Shown here: piece by piece, positions 11,699 through 22,700 of the stretch
Numbering within the stretch: the first letter of the stretch is position 1
Layout: every line of letters begins with the position of its first letter
Assembly (NCBI GenBank): GCA_033558025.1
Contig: JAUCEF010000004.1
Location: 3,864,263-3,928,262, forward strand
DNA from: Phytophthora sp. 'mugwort'
Lineage: Eukaryota; Oomycota; Peronosporomycetes; Peronosporales; Peronosporaceae
Direction of reading: 5' to 3'
DNA: 64,000 nucleotides
Notes under the pieces: generated by a model
Told to the model about the DNA's origin: nothing
What the model saw: only the letters and a program-made list of their open reading frames with translations
Databases searched by the model: none
Program-made: the position numbers and the translations under genes

Positions 11699-11712
11699 CC
11701 CCCCCCCCCCCC
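11699..11712 (+). repeat. poly(C) run, 14 bases
   Basis: Uninterrupted C run, one of several long G/C homopolymers in the window. Confidence 0.95.
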
Positions 11713-12401
11713 AAATGCAAAATTTGGTGATAAATATTTCGAGTGGTACGTTGATGTTGTTGCCTTCGAAACTTGTATTTTTTCAAAAGAACTGGTACAA
11801 AGTGCCCTGAGCACTTTTGGGGATTTATTTCGACTATTCGTGCCATTGAACTGTTTTTTTTTTGGAGAGCTTTATTAAGGTATTTAGAGTACTTCTGACC
11901 AAATACAGGCATATCGTTGTCACCAAGAGCAATATAGTTGACCATATGTGGAGAGGCAGATAAAAAAACGACACAAATATAACTGAATATTTGTGTGTAA
12001 TCTGCCGGGGTCAACACAAACGTATACTGTATTACCATCGTCAGCGAAAGTCGATAAGGTCGCTAATTATCAACGGCTTTAGCCTGAGTAGCGCTAAATC
12101 AAGAACAGGCCCTCCGATAATATCATTGTAATAAAGTGCAGGTACTCCGAGAAATAGCCTATTGCGCTTGAAAGCAAGAACATCGAAGTAAGTTATTGGG
12201 ATCAATGGCATTGTATTTCCATTTATCTTCACTTCAACCTCGGCAATGCCTACGGCGCATGCACCACCTTGGCAATGGTGCTCGCACTCCAGAAGCGTCT
12301 ATCAGCTTGACGAACACGATCATCTCGATGTGCACTGGAAGCATCCCTGTCGAGGGTGCGGAAGCGTATGCTTGGCAACGCTGAAAAGTCTCCCAACGAT
12401 G
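11713..12401. other. no gene seen
   Basis: Only short frames. The last part (about 12240-12401) may be the 3' flank of the hAT relic that follows. Confidence 0.4.
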
Positions 12402-13400
12402 TTAGAAGTTGGAGGGATGGCACGAACCATCCAACAGCTTCCGCGTTGTCCGTTGCTTTTTCCTGGTCGACACCTTGCTCGCGAAGTCTTGATGGCGTCC
12501 GTCCCTCGTCCTAGCACTTGGTGGTTCAGCTTCATACACTGTCTCAAACGGGTGTAACAACATCAGCGGGTCCTCCTTTAACTCGTCGATCTTGCCTGCC
12601 AACGCCAAAACGCATGCCCCTTCAAATTCGGGATCCTTAACAATGCGAGCAACGTTGTCGAAGTACTTGCTTACCACTGGGTGCTTCTCGACGAGCGCAT
12701 CAAAGATGTCGCCCACGTCGAGGAGCGTCACGCTGTCCTCTTTCTGCTTCATGACCGCGGACTGAAAGTCGCCCAGCTCAATGAGCAGGGGTTTCAGACG
12801 ATTTTCTTGTCTTCGCGTCGGCACTAACGACAAAATGTCATCATTCAGATCGAGGGCAGACCGCAACTTGAAGTAGCGCTCAATCATTTTGTACGTCGAG
12901 CTTCACCTTGTCGCTTGGCAAAGCGCAGGACGCAAATTTAAGATACCAAATATGGCTGGGAGGAGGTCGCCGATCCCAGTCTCGACTTCCTTGGTGAGCA
13001 AGGAAGCGTACTTCAGCAGCATTCCGGCGGAAATCCGCTTCATAACGGTGTACTTGTCGACGGTGGGATCTTCGCAGAGCGAAAACGGCAGGTTGCAAAC
13101 CGTTACCAAGTCCATCCAGAAGTGCACGGTCTGGCTCTTCTGGTCGATGAAGGTCACGAGTGTGCCGGGGTCAAACCCGCTGTTCGTCATCGTGTCGACG
13201 TAGTCGGGGTGCTGCTTCAACACGTTGCTGAAGATGTTGGAGTAGCCAGTCATCAGGGATTGCTTGCGAACGGTGCCGTCTGGCAGCGAAAGTGCTCCGT
13301 GAGCTCCTCTTGAGCATCAAGCACCGGCGTGAAGAAGTAGACGCAGACCTGTTTGGCCGTGAAGTGGGTTGTTTGGGCCATGGTGAAAGCGAGAATGAGT
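12402..13400 (-). pseudogene. BED-finger/hAT-like transposase relic
   Basis: Minus-strand pieces that join by single frameshifts. 13253-13400 begins 'MAQTTHFTAKQVCVYFFTP' and runs to 'ELTEHFRC'. Next (12903-13253) is 'TVRKQSLMTGYSNIFSNV' with 'QHPDY', the C...H...H part of a BED-type zinc finger. After another break, 12402-12887 carries 'QSAVMKQKEDSVTLLDVGDIFDALVEKHP' in pieces, like the middle of Phytophthora hAT-type proteins. The break at about 13270 lies inside the zinc finger and seems to be a small deletion. The DUF659/RNase H core is missing, so this is a remnant or a domesticated-then-lost copy. The class call comes from recalled family appearance. Confidence 0.55.
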
Positions 13401-13404
13401 CCAC

Positions 13405-14809
13405 TTAGGCAGATGCTCGACACACAGCAAGCTCTTGCTCTGCAGCCACCCAAAGCTAGATCTACGTAAACCTGGTGGTTTCGGAGCACGGTCGTGGACA
13501 ACTTCTCTGTAAAAAAAAAAATATCGGTTAAAACCAATTATCACTAAATTACTGGTCCCAAAAGCATCTTTTTTTAAAGCTCTTATTGAGTGGAAAATAC
13601 GGTATTGAAGTTACAATACAATGATTATTTCGGAGGGCCTGATTCAGGCGCCTTCTACACCTGTTTTCCGTTTCTTCTTCGACCATGATGCCTCCTGTGA
13701 GCTCCAGCTTAGTAAGCCTGACTCGAAGCGCGGCTGATGGCCTTGCGCGCGTCCCGCTGGTCCTTTCTTGATTTCTTGTCACACTTGAACTTCTTGGCAA
13801 GGTGCGCCGGAGGCTGGCAAGCCGCGCAAACACTTTCGCGCATTTCCAGCAAGTGCGGCACCTGATTTGGCGTGGCCGGTCAACCTTCAGATAGAAGCCC
13901 GACGGTCATAATGTGGCCGCAAAACCACCAGACATTATTTGGTATTTTAACGGTCTGTCGTAATCTACTTACTTAGTACCTCATATTTGGTATGGTTGCA
14001 AGTCTAGGTAGATTTCAATTAGATAAGGACATTATTCAGCTGTTGTTCTCGACACAAGTCATTGGACCAACATGTAGCCAACCGCTTCACCTAAATGACC
14101 GAAAACCTTTAATGACAGAAGAGGTGGTTTGTTGTGTAGATTTTGAAAATGAGGTCAGTTTTGGCCAATTGACAGCTTGTTTGCTCGAAGGACGCCTCGG
14201 AAATAGTCGCGGGAAACGGATTGAGCTTCAAGGCTGTTTTGTAAATGGCAATCGTGTAGTTTTACACGATAAAGGACAACAACAATTCGACGGCTGTTCC
14301 TGTCGCCAAACTATAACGCAGTAAGCTCAGGATTCAAAGTATAATAAATTTATAGAGGATTATACTCCTTGTTTTCCGCTGCCATGAGTTGCTGTCCGAC
14401 TACTTCTTGCGGACGTGCAGCCGTTTTCGTAGCTTTGTGCATGGTGATACACAGCGACGAATGCTTTTCGTGTGACGGCGTGTATCCCCTCTAACACCAT
14501 TTCTATGGCATCGTTACCTATTTTTAGGCTGCCGCAGATCCTACCTGTCACTGTGGCTCAGATCAGATCGGCTGCAACTCTGGGTGATAAGGCGGTGTAT
14601 AGAGTAAAATTATATAATGGTCGTGCTTGGCTGCCGTAAATTGTGCCTGGTACACAGTTTTTTTTTTAGAGGTGTAGCAATCTCCAACAGCTTGGTGTTT
14701 CTCAGTAAGCTTGATACCTGCAGAAACTACGTTTTATGGTTAGTATTATTTTATTAGTATCAAGCAGTACAACAGACACATACCTTTAACCGCGAGCCAT
14801 GTGCGCATG
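13405..14809. other. anonymous stretch
   Basis: It holds an unrecognised + frame of 110 residues at 13992-14324 with no domain seen, and a minus frame around 13694-13840 rich in Lys/Arg ('KKFKCDKKSRKDQRDARK') that could not be assigned. No RNA gene was seen. Confidence 0.4.
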
Positions 14810-15000
14810 CTAGGCCCAGTTTGTTTCATCGTTGGTTATTTGGTTCGGTTTTATGATACGAAGCTCCGTCCTGTGGGTCGTACATTTTGCATGATTTTGT
14901 TTCAGCGTGGCGCACAACTTGTTAAACCAGTGCTCGAACTTTTCCGCGTTGAAATTGCCATAGTAATCTTCATCCACCTCCAACCCGGCACGTTTCCTCT
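14810..15000 (-). pseudogene. Tc1/mariner-like (DDE_3) transposase fragment
   Basis: The minus strand reads 'EVDEDYYGNFNAEKFEHW' followed by 'FNKLCATLKQNHAKCT'. One frame over comes 'DGASYHKTEPN', the stretch with a catalytic Asp in DDE_3 nucleases. A one-base loss just before it breaks the frame. Only this middle block is left. Confidence 0.65.
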
Positions 15001-15250
15001 TTCGTGTAGAGTTGCTACGCTTCGCAGAATTTCCTACGACACCGGCGTGAACTCGGCCACATTACAGCCTCAATATCATGGCAGCAGCAATCATCCGCTA
15101 ACGACAAAACAAAAACAATAACAACGAAATAATGTCTTCAAGCCGACGCTATGCAAAACCACTCGGATTATGAGACGTAGTATTAAGCCTTATAAAACCA
15201 CACAAATATATAACGACGAAAAATACTTGTCGCCGACAGGGAGCATTGAC

Positions 15251-15276
15251 CTGGGTTATTCAAAAGCATAACCCAG
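15251..15276. repeat. short inverted repeat CTGGGTTAT...ATAACCCAG
   Basis: Nine-base arms around an 8-base spacer. The same CTGGGTTATT/AATAACCCAG words recur in the tandem repeat at 26148-26240. Confidence 0.8.
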
Positions 15277-15523
15277 ATTGTTTTGAATAGGCACGAGTTG
15301 CTGCATCCATCCAGAGAAATGTGACGAGGTATTGTGACCATACGAGACCATTTCAAACCGGCTCTTACCATCTCATCACCGCTTACGCACATCTGCTGCC
15401 CGTCTCAAACTATCTCACAAAAACCAGTTATTGTCATCATCGAATGTGTGACGAAAGTAGACTGTAGCTCGCCAAGTCCTGTCCAGGTGGATTTTCCCTG
15501 CCAGCAATCCTGACTCAATTTTC

Positions 15524-15860
15524 TGACAGGGGGGGAGGGGCGAATGAATCGACAGCGTATTAAAGGCACATGCATTAGTATCTGCTTCAGTGCCTTCTTG
15601 TTAACAAATCCTGGCGACCCCCCCCCCCCCCCCAGTAAAGATCTCGAACGAGGGGAGGACGTAAGAAATACCGCAGTTGTAATTGTCCGTTTCTGACAGG
15701 GGTAAGCCAATGCAACAAGAGTGTACTAAAGGCTCATGCGTAAGTGTCTGTACCGCAAGTACTGCAATGTCTTCTCGTTAACCAGTCCTGGCGACGCCGC
15801 CCCGTAGAGATCTCGAATGCGAGGAGGACGTTAATACCGCAGTTTTAATTGTCTGTTTGC
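15524..15860 (+). repeat. tandem duplication of about 170 bases with an internal C run
   Basis: Unit 1 (15524-15693) and unit 2 (15694-15860) share TGACAGG at the start, then CTAAAGGC/TTAAAGGC, TCCTGGCGAC, AGATCTCGAA, GAGGACGT and ATACCGCAGTT in the same order. Unit 1 has a 16-base C run (15618-15633) where unit 2 has GCCGCCCC, so the run expanded in one copy. Confidence 0.88.
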
Positions 15861-16360
15861 ACGCCCAGGCTTGCGGAAAACACGTGGACACGAGACGGGT
15901 TCACATGTCAGTCTGGAAGCAGCGAGACGACCCTCTGCGCGGCGACACGAACCGCTACCTTATAGGTCGACTCTAGAACACCAACCTCTGAGCAGAAAGG
16001 TCGATGATGGTGCTGCCCCAGTTGTTTCTGCTGCAGTTCACGGGGATGAGAACTTTCTCGTCTGACGCTCCGGAAAACACGGCTGAAAGCTCGTCTGTGG
16101 TAGTTGTAACGTCTTTGTTCACCATACTAACCATACTGGGCTCGCCGCGATCACTTTTCTTCTAGCACCGAACAGCTTTCCGAGCAAAGTACTCATAGTT
16201 GCGTCGCTGAGACGTCCTTTAGCAGCGATATCGAAGACTTCCATCTGAATCAAGGCCGAAACAATATCAGAACTAGGGATGCCCTGGAGAATTATCTAAC
16301 TTACCTCAGTCGTGAGTAACTTGAGTTGGTGGAGCTTATCCTTCAAGCCTCGCCGTTCAA
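15861..16360. other. no gene seen, 3' flank of the MULE
   Basis: Short frames only. It probably includes the downstream part of the MULE, but no terminal repeat was found. Confidence 0.4.
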
Positions 16361-19008
16361 CTAAGAATGGGGCTCAACCAGCGCTTCAACTGCAATGTTA
16401 GCCGGCTGGTCTGTAGGAGTCACATCTGCAGGTGCCCTCTCCGGGAGTGTGGGGCATATAGCAAACCGATCGTCTTGGCCATAGCCTTGACAAACCGCAT
16501 CCACTTGTGCAGTGGCTACTGGAATTCTAGTGGAATCATCGCGGATCAAATTGGCCACGACTCACTTTCTAAATGCTTGAACAGCTGACCAACGACTTCG
16601 AGTACCGGGAGCTCAGCGCGATACTAAGCCATCCTCATACCGCTCATGGTCTCCGCGGTTGTACCCGCAACTATTTGGATTCTACTGAACTTACGATTAC
16701 AATCCCATGGTCTTTCCGCATGTTGCAGTACCTTAGATGCCCTAAATGGCTTGACGTGTAAATCTGCCAACGGCGACTTGGCACGGAGCGATGCTAGAAA
16801 CCATCTTGACGGCAACAGCTGGGTAGGAATCACTACCTCTATCTTGAGAACCTTCCAAAGGCAAATGACGTGCCGACAAGGCAGAAGGCGGATTGACATG
16901 GACAGGCAGGAGCACTCCCAGTTCTACTTGTTCACGGAGTACCCCACGCGCGGTTCGTCGAGTGCAGCATTTCCATCAGCACTGTTATTGATAAAAAAAA
17001 TCCGGGGAACGGCCTCGTAGAACGGGTACTGAGCCCGCCCGGTGAAAGCGTATGAGTACTGGTAGTAGGTGACATCGCAGGCGTGCTCACTCACAAGGTT
17101 CGCGACCGGAGCCATCTCTTGGTCGTACTTGGCATTGTTTACCACCCCAAACTTGGTAATACGGGCCAAAAAGCTCTGATCGTTCCTGCGATGCGACACA
17201 CTCGTCAAGGCCCATTGTCGGGTTCATTGTGTCCTCCAGCTGCCTCCATGATGGCTCTAGCCGATCGTTCGTATTGCCGAGCGTCACGGCACCCTGACGC
17301 TCGAAAGCACACCACGTTGACTTGCCGTTATCGCAATTCCGTCGAAAATAGATCTCGAAGGGGTATGACTCCACTGCAGCGACATGAGCAGATGTATTCG
17401 AGTGACCATCCAGATAGTGCGAAATGGGGTTGTTGACATCTTCCTCGCTTGGGACAGGCGCTTCCATGTTCTTCCCACCTGCAGTCGTCCCCCACCTCGA
17501 CGTACATTGTCTGGCGGACGATGGTTCGCAAGCAAGCCAATCGAAAGGATGTGCCGCACGTAGTCTCGGTGCTTCAGAAACTCCCGCTCAGTCTTCACGT
17601 GGACCATCAACGGCACCTCATTCGGAAGTTGAGACCTCTGCCACGGCGAAAGGCCGTAGTCAGTTGACGCGACTTGCTCGCGGAGGTACTTTATGACATG
17701 AAATTGACAGAGAAGAACTGCGACGCCCGGTAGGTGACTTAAGCACTGCCATCTCAATAAAGTCTTTGTCTATCCCCACACACTAAAGCTTGGTCCAGGC
17801 CAGGTTGTTAATCTTGAATTCCTCTAGGGCAGTCAAGAGTGTAGCAGCCCGCTCGTTCTGGGGGATTGCATGTTGTACAAACTGGCTTTTTCTATACGCG
17901 TCGTGCACCATGAAGGAGAAGACTTCGTACTTTGACGCGCTGATGCCATGAGAGCCATCCATGAGAACCACCTCGGTGAAACGTGAAATATCTCGCGCAT
18001 GATCTTCGTCTGGAGTGTGATCCAGGTCGCGAATTTTTAGGGGGTAATGGGCAGCTAAAAGCGTATGTTGTGCTGCAGATGGTGCTATTTTTTGTGGTAC
18101 TATCATTCCTTTTCATGCCGCTTCTCTACGAATATGCGCCCAGCATTGCTCGGGCCCTCGGTGGACTCCTTCATTCGCCGCTTCAGTCGCTGCGCACTGG
18201 TGGTAGACGACGCATCTCGCTCCTTCAACCGACGCACAAAATTGTGTACGTCGCGGATGGTCATGTTGCAGTCCGAGTTCTCTAGGATGAACTGCAGGAT
18301 GTGTTTCTTCTTCGCTTCAGCCTTGCGCAATTCGTTGACTGTCTCGGCAACGGAAGCTAAGATGGCAGTTTGGACAGATGGGTGCTGCTCGTACGTTTCC
18401 CTATTCAGCGGGTGGTGTGCTGGAGCTTCGCGCTTGTAAAACAGGGCGCGAAAATTGGGTCGTCTATCCGCCAGTTGACCACGCGCACACAAGCATTTAT
18501 CTATAATTACGGGATCAGATTGCATTAGTGAAAAATACAAATTGTTCTTCTGAACCCATCTGGATCATCTGGATCACCCAGGCACATCTAGACTAACCTG
18601 CGCGTTACATTTGATGCCGCGCGTCTCCTGACAGTGCTGCTTGACTCGACCGCGCGACTTGAGTGTTCCGGCATGCGTGCCGATTAGTGTATTGTGGTAG
18701 ATCCCCCATTCTTCCGGAATGAACGGCATGTTCGAATTCTCCTTCTCGATATTCTTGTTCTGCTCCTCGACTTTCTTGTTTGTGCGAACAAGGAAATTCT
18801 ACGCAACATGAAACCGTGAGCACACACCAAACATAACGATAAGTCAACGCAAAACCACACACCAAACATAACGATAAGTCAACGCAAAACCACAAACCTG
18901 GAAACTACGCGCCGTATAGTCGTCAAGGAACGCATGGAAGGACTCCCACGAGTCGAAAATGCGTGCAGGAGATCGGGGCAGCGATAGCCCCCGATGTCGA
19001 CATAGAAG
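16361..19008 (-). pseudogene. MULE transposase, main part (zinc cluster, DDE core, SWIM finger)
   Basis: Minus-strand Mutator-like transposase with introns and frameshifts. From the 5' side: exon remnant 18898-19008 ('FDSWESFHAFLDDYTARSFQ'); intron 18799-18897; exon 18598-18798 with a Lys/Glu-rich helix and 'CQETRGIKC'; intron 18501-18597; then the WRKY-GCM1-like zinc cluster ending 'HPLNRETYEQHP' with one frame break; the MULE core (17783-18106) with 'VVLMDGSHGISASKYEVFS'; 17284-17757 with 'VLLCQFHVIKYLREQV'; 16924-17208; and a SWIM-type finger at 16624-16930 ('WECSCLSMSIRLLPCRHVI', CxC...CxH). Several frameshifts and stops make it non-functional. Its first coding part was carried away to 25814-25960 by the insertion of copia-2. 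Confidence 0.8.
18821..18890. repeat. perfect 35-base tandem duplication in a MULE intron
   Basis: 18821-18855 and 18856-18890 are identical. They lie wholly inside the deduced intron 18799-18897, so the coding sequence is not affected. Confidence 0.95.
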
Positions 19009-19526
19009 TGAGATAACGTCGAGCGCTTCATTGGACTCCTCAACTGTCCGTTGCTTCTAAGAGCAGGCGTCAATAAGATGTAATACACGTAGTTAGTAGT
19101 AAGGGCGGATAATGAAGGAAGTAAGTAAAGACACGTGAGTGCCGGGCAAACCCTCGACAAGAACACGGTGCTTGGCGGGCTGCGCTCTCTTGCTTGCTGC
19201 TCGCGGAGCTGCAAAAGCTGTAGTGAACAAGAGAGGCTGCCCCGCCGCGCACCGCGTTCCGCAAAGTAGATTAGCAATAACTATACAAATACAGAGTAGT
19301 TCGATTCTTAACCTAAGTGTCTTGATCCAGCGGTGCACAACATCGCGGCGGCGCATAGCCAGCAATGCCGTTCTGCATACAGGATCGTAGATAGTCTAGC
19401 TGTATGTTGCACTCGCCACGCACCTGCACATGATGCGCGAGATGTGCGCAAGATCAGGTTCAGAATGGGTTGCTTGGACACTGGCAGATTACAACGCAGG
19501 CCACACTGTGGGGCTGCAATCTTACC
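19009..19526 (-). repeat. copia-2 3' LTR
   Basis: About 518 bases. It matches the other LTR closely from TGAGATAACGTC through the tail GGGGCTGCAATCTTAC. Confidence 0.9.
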
Positions 19527-19706
19527 CTCCCCAGTGATATCGGCGATGAAGTCGACGCGATCACACGCCTCACTCTGGTCACCGATACCGAAGGGTAGCG
19601 TGATCAGCAGCCACAGTTGGCAACAATCCGCACAGCAAACAGCACTCCCACTCGATCGCCATCGTCCTTGTCCTTCGCACGCGTAGATGTATTCTAGCTA
19701 GTTGCT

Positions 19707-22700
19707 TCACACCGCAGCAGCAGCTGGAGCCGCCGCGGTGAAAGCAGTAGTAGAGGCAGCAGCCTCGCTGTCCTTGTCCACAATAGGTAGCACCATCATG
19801 GCAGCGCGGAACTTTGAGATCTTCACGGCACCAAGCGCCTTAGTCATCACGTCGGCCACCATCTCGTCGGTGCCAATTAAAATATGTTGTGTTGTGAGAC
19901 GCTTAAGTTCCATGTTCCGTCGCACCATGTGATACCTGTTGTCTATATGTTTCGACTTGGAGTGTTTGGCAGGTTTGCCGTCAACGCAATGACCCCTGGT
20001 TGTCTCCGAGCAGCAATGACACCGGATGCTTCAGGCTAAGTTCCTTGCAAAGGCCAGCAAGCAACATAATGTCCTTGATCGCTTCTGCTATTGCCATGTA
20101 CTCAGCTCCGCAGGTTCTGAATGCGTTGATCTCTCGCTTCCGGTAGGCGTACGAGATCACATTATCGTCCAACATGGTCACATATCCGCTGATATTTCTT
20201 CTATCTACGGAATAATTCGCGTAGTCGGCATCAGAGTAAGCACACACTTGTACACCTTGTCCTGTCTGCACGTTTATCACCAAGCCGTAGTCGCTTGTCG
20301 CCTTCAGGTAGCGAAGCACACGCTTGGCTTGTGTGTAGTGCGTGTGGTCATAGCAGCGCCAGGTACTTGCCGAGGTGGCGAGTGGCATGAACAATATCTG
20401 GTCTTGATGCACTGACCAGTTAATGGAGGGCACCTATCAGTTCTCGGTAGGGCAGCTACGCCTTCGTCGCAGGCACTTCCACTGACCAAGGCGTCGTCGC
20501 TTCAGGCTTAGCTCGTCCGTTGCAGTTCTCCATGTGGAATCACTTCAACACCTCCAGCACGTACTCTCGCTGCGAGTACACAATCGGTCTCTGCAACTTA
20601 TTTATGAGAATCTCAACGCCGAGCAGGTACTTGACTGTCCCCGTCGTCGTGAGCTCAAAGGTCTCTTGTAGAGAGGCAGCAACCTTCTCACACAGCGTGC
20701 GAGGACCCATCAGCAATAGGTCGTCCACATAGACCGTCAGCAGTAGCGTCGCTTCGCCATCCTTCTTCAGGGCATAGAGTCCGTAGTCCGAGTCCAAGGG
20801 CTCCAACCCCATGGTCAACAACTTCGCATGAAGTGTCTTGTTCCAGATGTTCGGTGCTTGCTTCAGCCCGTACAGGCTCTTCAGAAGTTGACAGACCATC
20901 GATGGCCCGTCAATCTGGAAGCCAGGTGGTTGTTCCACAAAGATCATCTCATCCAGGTCACCGTAGAGGAAGGCAGTCTTCACATCATACTGCAGTACTA
21001 GCCATCCGCGCTGGATAGCAGTGTAAATCGCCGCACGAATCGTCTCGAACCGAATCACAGGTGCGTAGGTCTCAGTGTAGTTGACCCCTAGCTGTTGCTT
21101 AAAGCCGTGAATGGCAAGTCTGGCTTTAAACGTTTTGATCCGTCCACGTTCATCTTTCTTCCCTACAAACACTCATCTGCAGGAGATGACCTTGATCTTC
21201 TTGGCGTCCTTCCGCGGCACAAGCTTCCAAGTCTTGTGGTCTTTCAGGGACTAGAGTTCCTCCAGCATGGCAGCCCTCCACTGCGGCCAGAACTGGCTCA
21301 CACGAGCCTGCCTGTATGTAGTTGGTATCTGCACGTCCGCTGAGGCCTGCACGTGGCCCACCACGTAGTCCAACTATAGTACATTCGCCTTCTGCTTCCG
21401 TCTTGGTCGCTTCAGGCACGTCTCTGTCAGTGGGTATGAAATCTTGGAGCCACTTGTCTCCTTCTCCACCGCTGCAGGTTTCTTGTTCGGGCAGCTCGTC
21501 TACCGGTGGCACGACTTCAAGTTGATTTGCGGTAGTAGCAGAGGCAGCAGTGGGGTCTGGAAGGTATGCATCCATGCTGGTCTTGATTCGCGCCACGGAT
21601 GCGGTCTCAGGAAGCTCGTGATCACCATCATTGAATGCGTTTTCCATCAGGTACTGCACATAGGTGCCGTCGGTAGTCCTCATAGAATGTCACGTTACCA
21701 CTTCGAGCTGTCACGACTTGAGTCGTTTTAAGATCAACGAACTTGCAGCCGAGCGTCTCTTCACTATAACCCAGTAATAAACTCAATCGCGCTCTTGGCT
21801 CCAATTTCACTTTCCTCTGCCTTGAGTCCGGGGGTACACGCACGTGTGCAACACAGCCCCATGTCCGCAGGTCTCAAGCCGGGGTTCGCACTTGAACAGT
21901 TCCTGGCACGGCGATACCAGTTCCAGCGGCTTGGTCGGCAACCAGTTTAGCGTAGTCACCACGTGAAGCAGTGCTTCTACCCACAGCGAGTTAGGCAGAT
22001 GCGTAGCAGTCAGCATAGCCCGTAGGTGCGGTAATAGGATCCCGTTTGCCCTCTCGACAATGCTGTGTTCTTGAGGGGAGTAGGCGTTGGTGAACTTCTG
22101 CACGATGCCGAGTGTGTAGAACTCACTCAGTGCATTGCTTGAGAATTCACTCCTTGGTCAGGCTGTATTCGCAATACAGTACATTCAGGAAACCTCCGCT
22201 CAAGTCGGTTAAAGCAGCACCTTGATGTGCCACTCGACGTCTCTCGTCTTCTTCAGCAGGTACGCCCACTTGTATCTGGTAGACTCATCAATGACGAACA
22301 GGAACATCGTTGCTCCGTCGATCGTCGGCTTACTCAGTGAGCAGACATCCATCATGAGAGTATCCAATGGCTTGGACTTCCGCGATGAAATCCGTGAGTA
22401 AGTCATGCGTTTAGCCTTACTCAATGCGCACGCAACACACTCGTCGGAATTCAGACCTTCCGCATTGATCTCAATACCAACATCAAGCTTGCTTGACAAT
22501 AGTTTCACAGTACTCACGCCCATGTGGCCAAAACGTTGATGTGGTAGTTCCATCGACTTTTTGTTGTCCGTGCCTTGTTTCAACGCAACCATTAACATGA
22601 CGTCTGCCACCTTCTTCACGCGCAGACGATAGATGTTTGCGCGCATCTCAAATCAAGGAGGTGCCTGGCTTCGACACCCACGCAGTCTGCTGGTCCGGTG

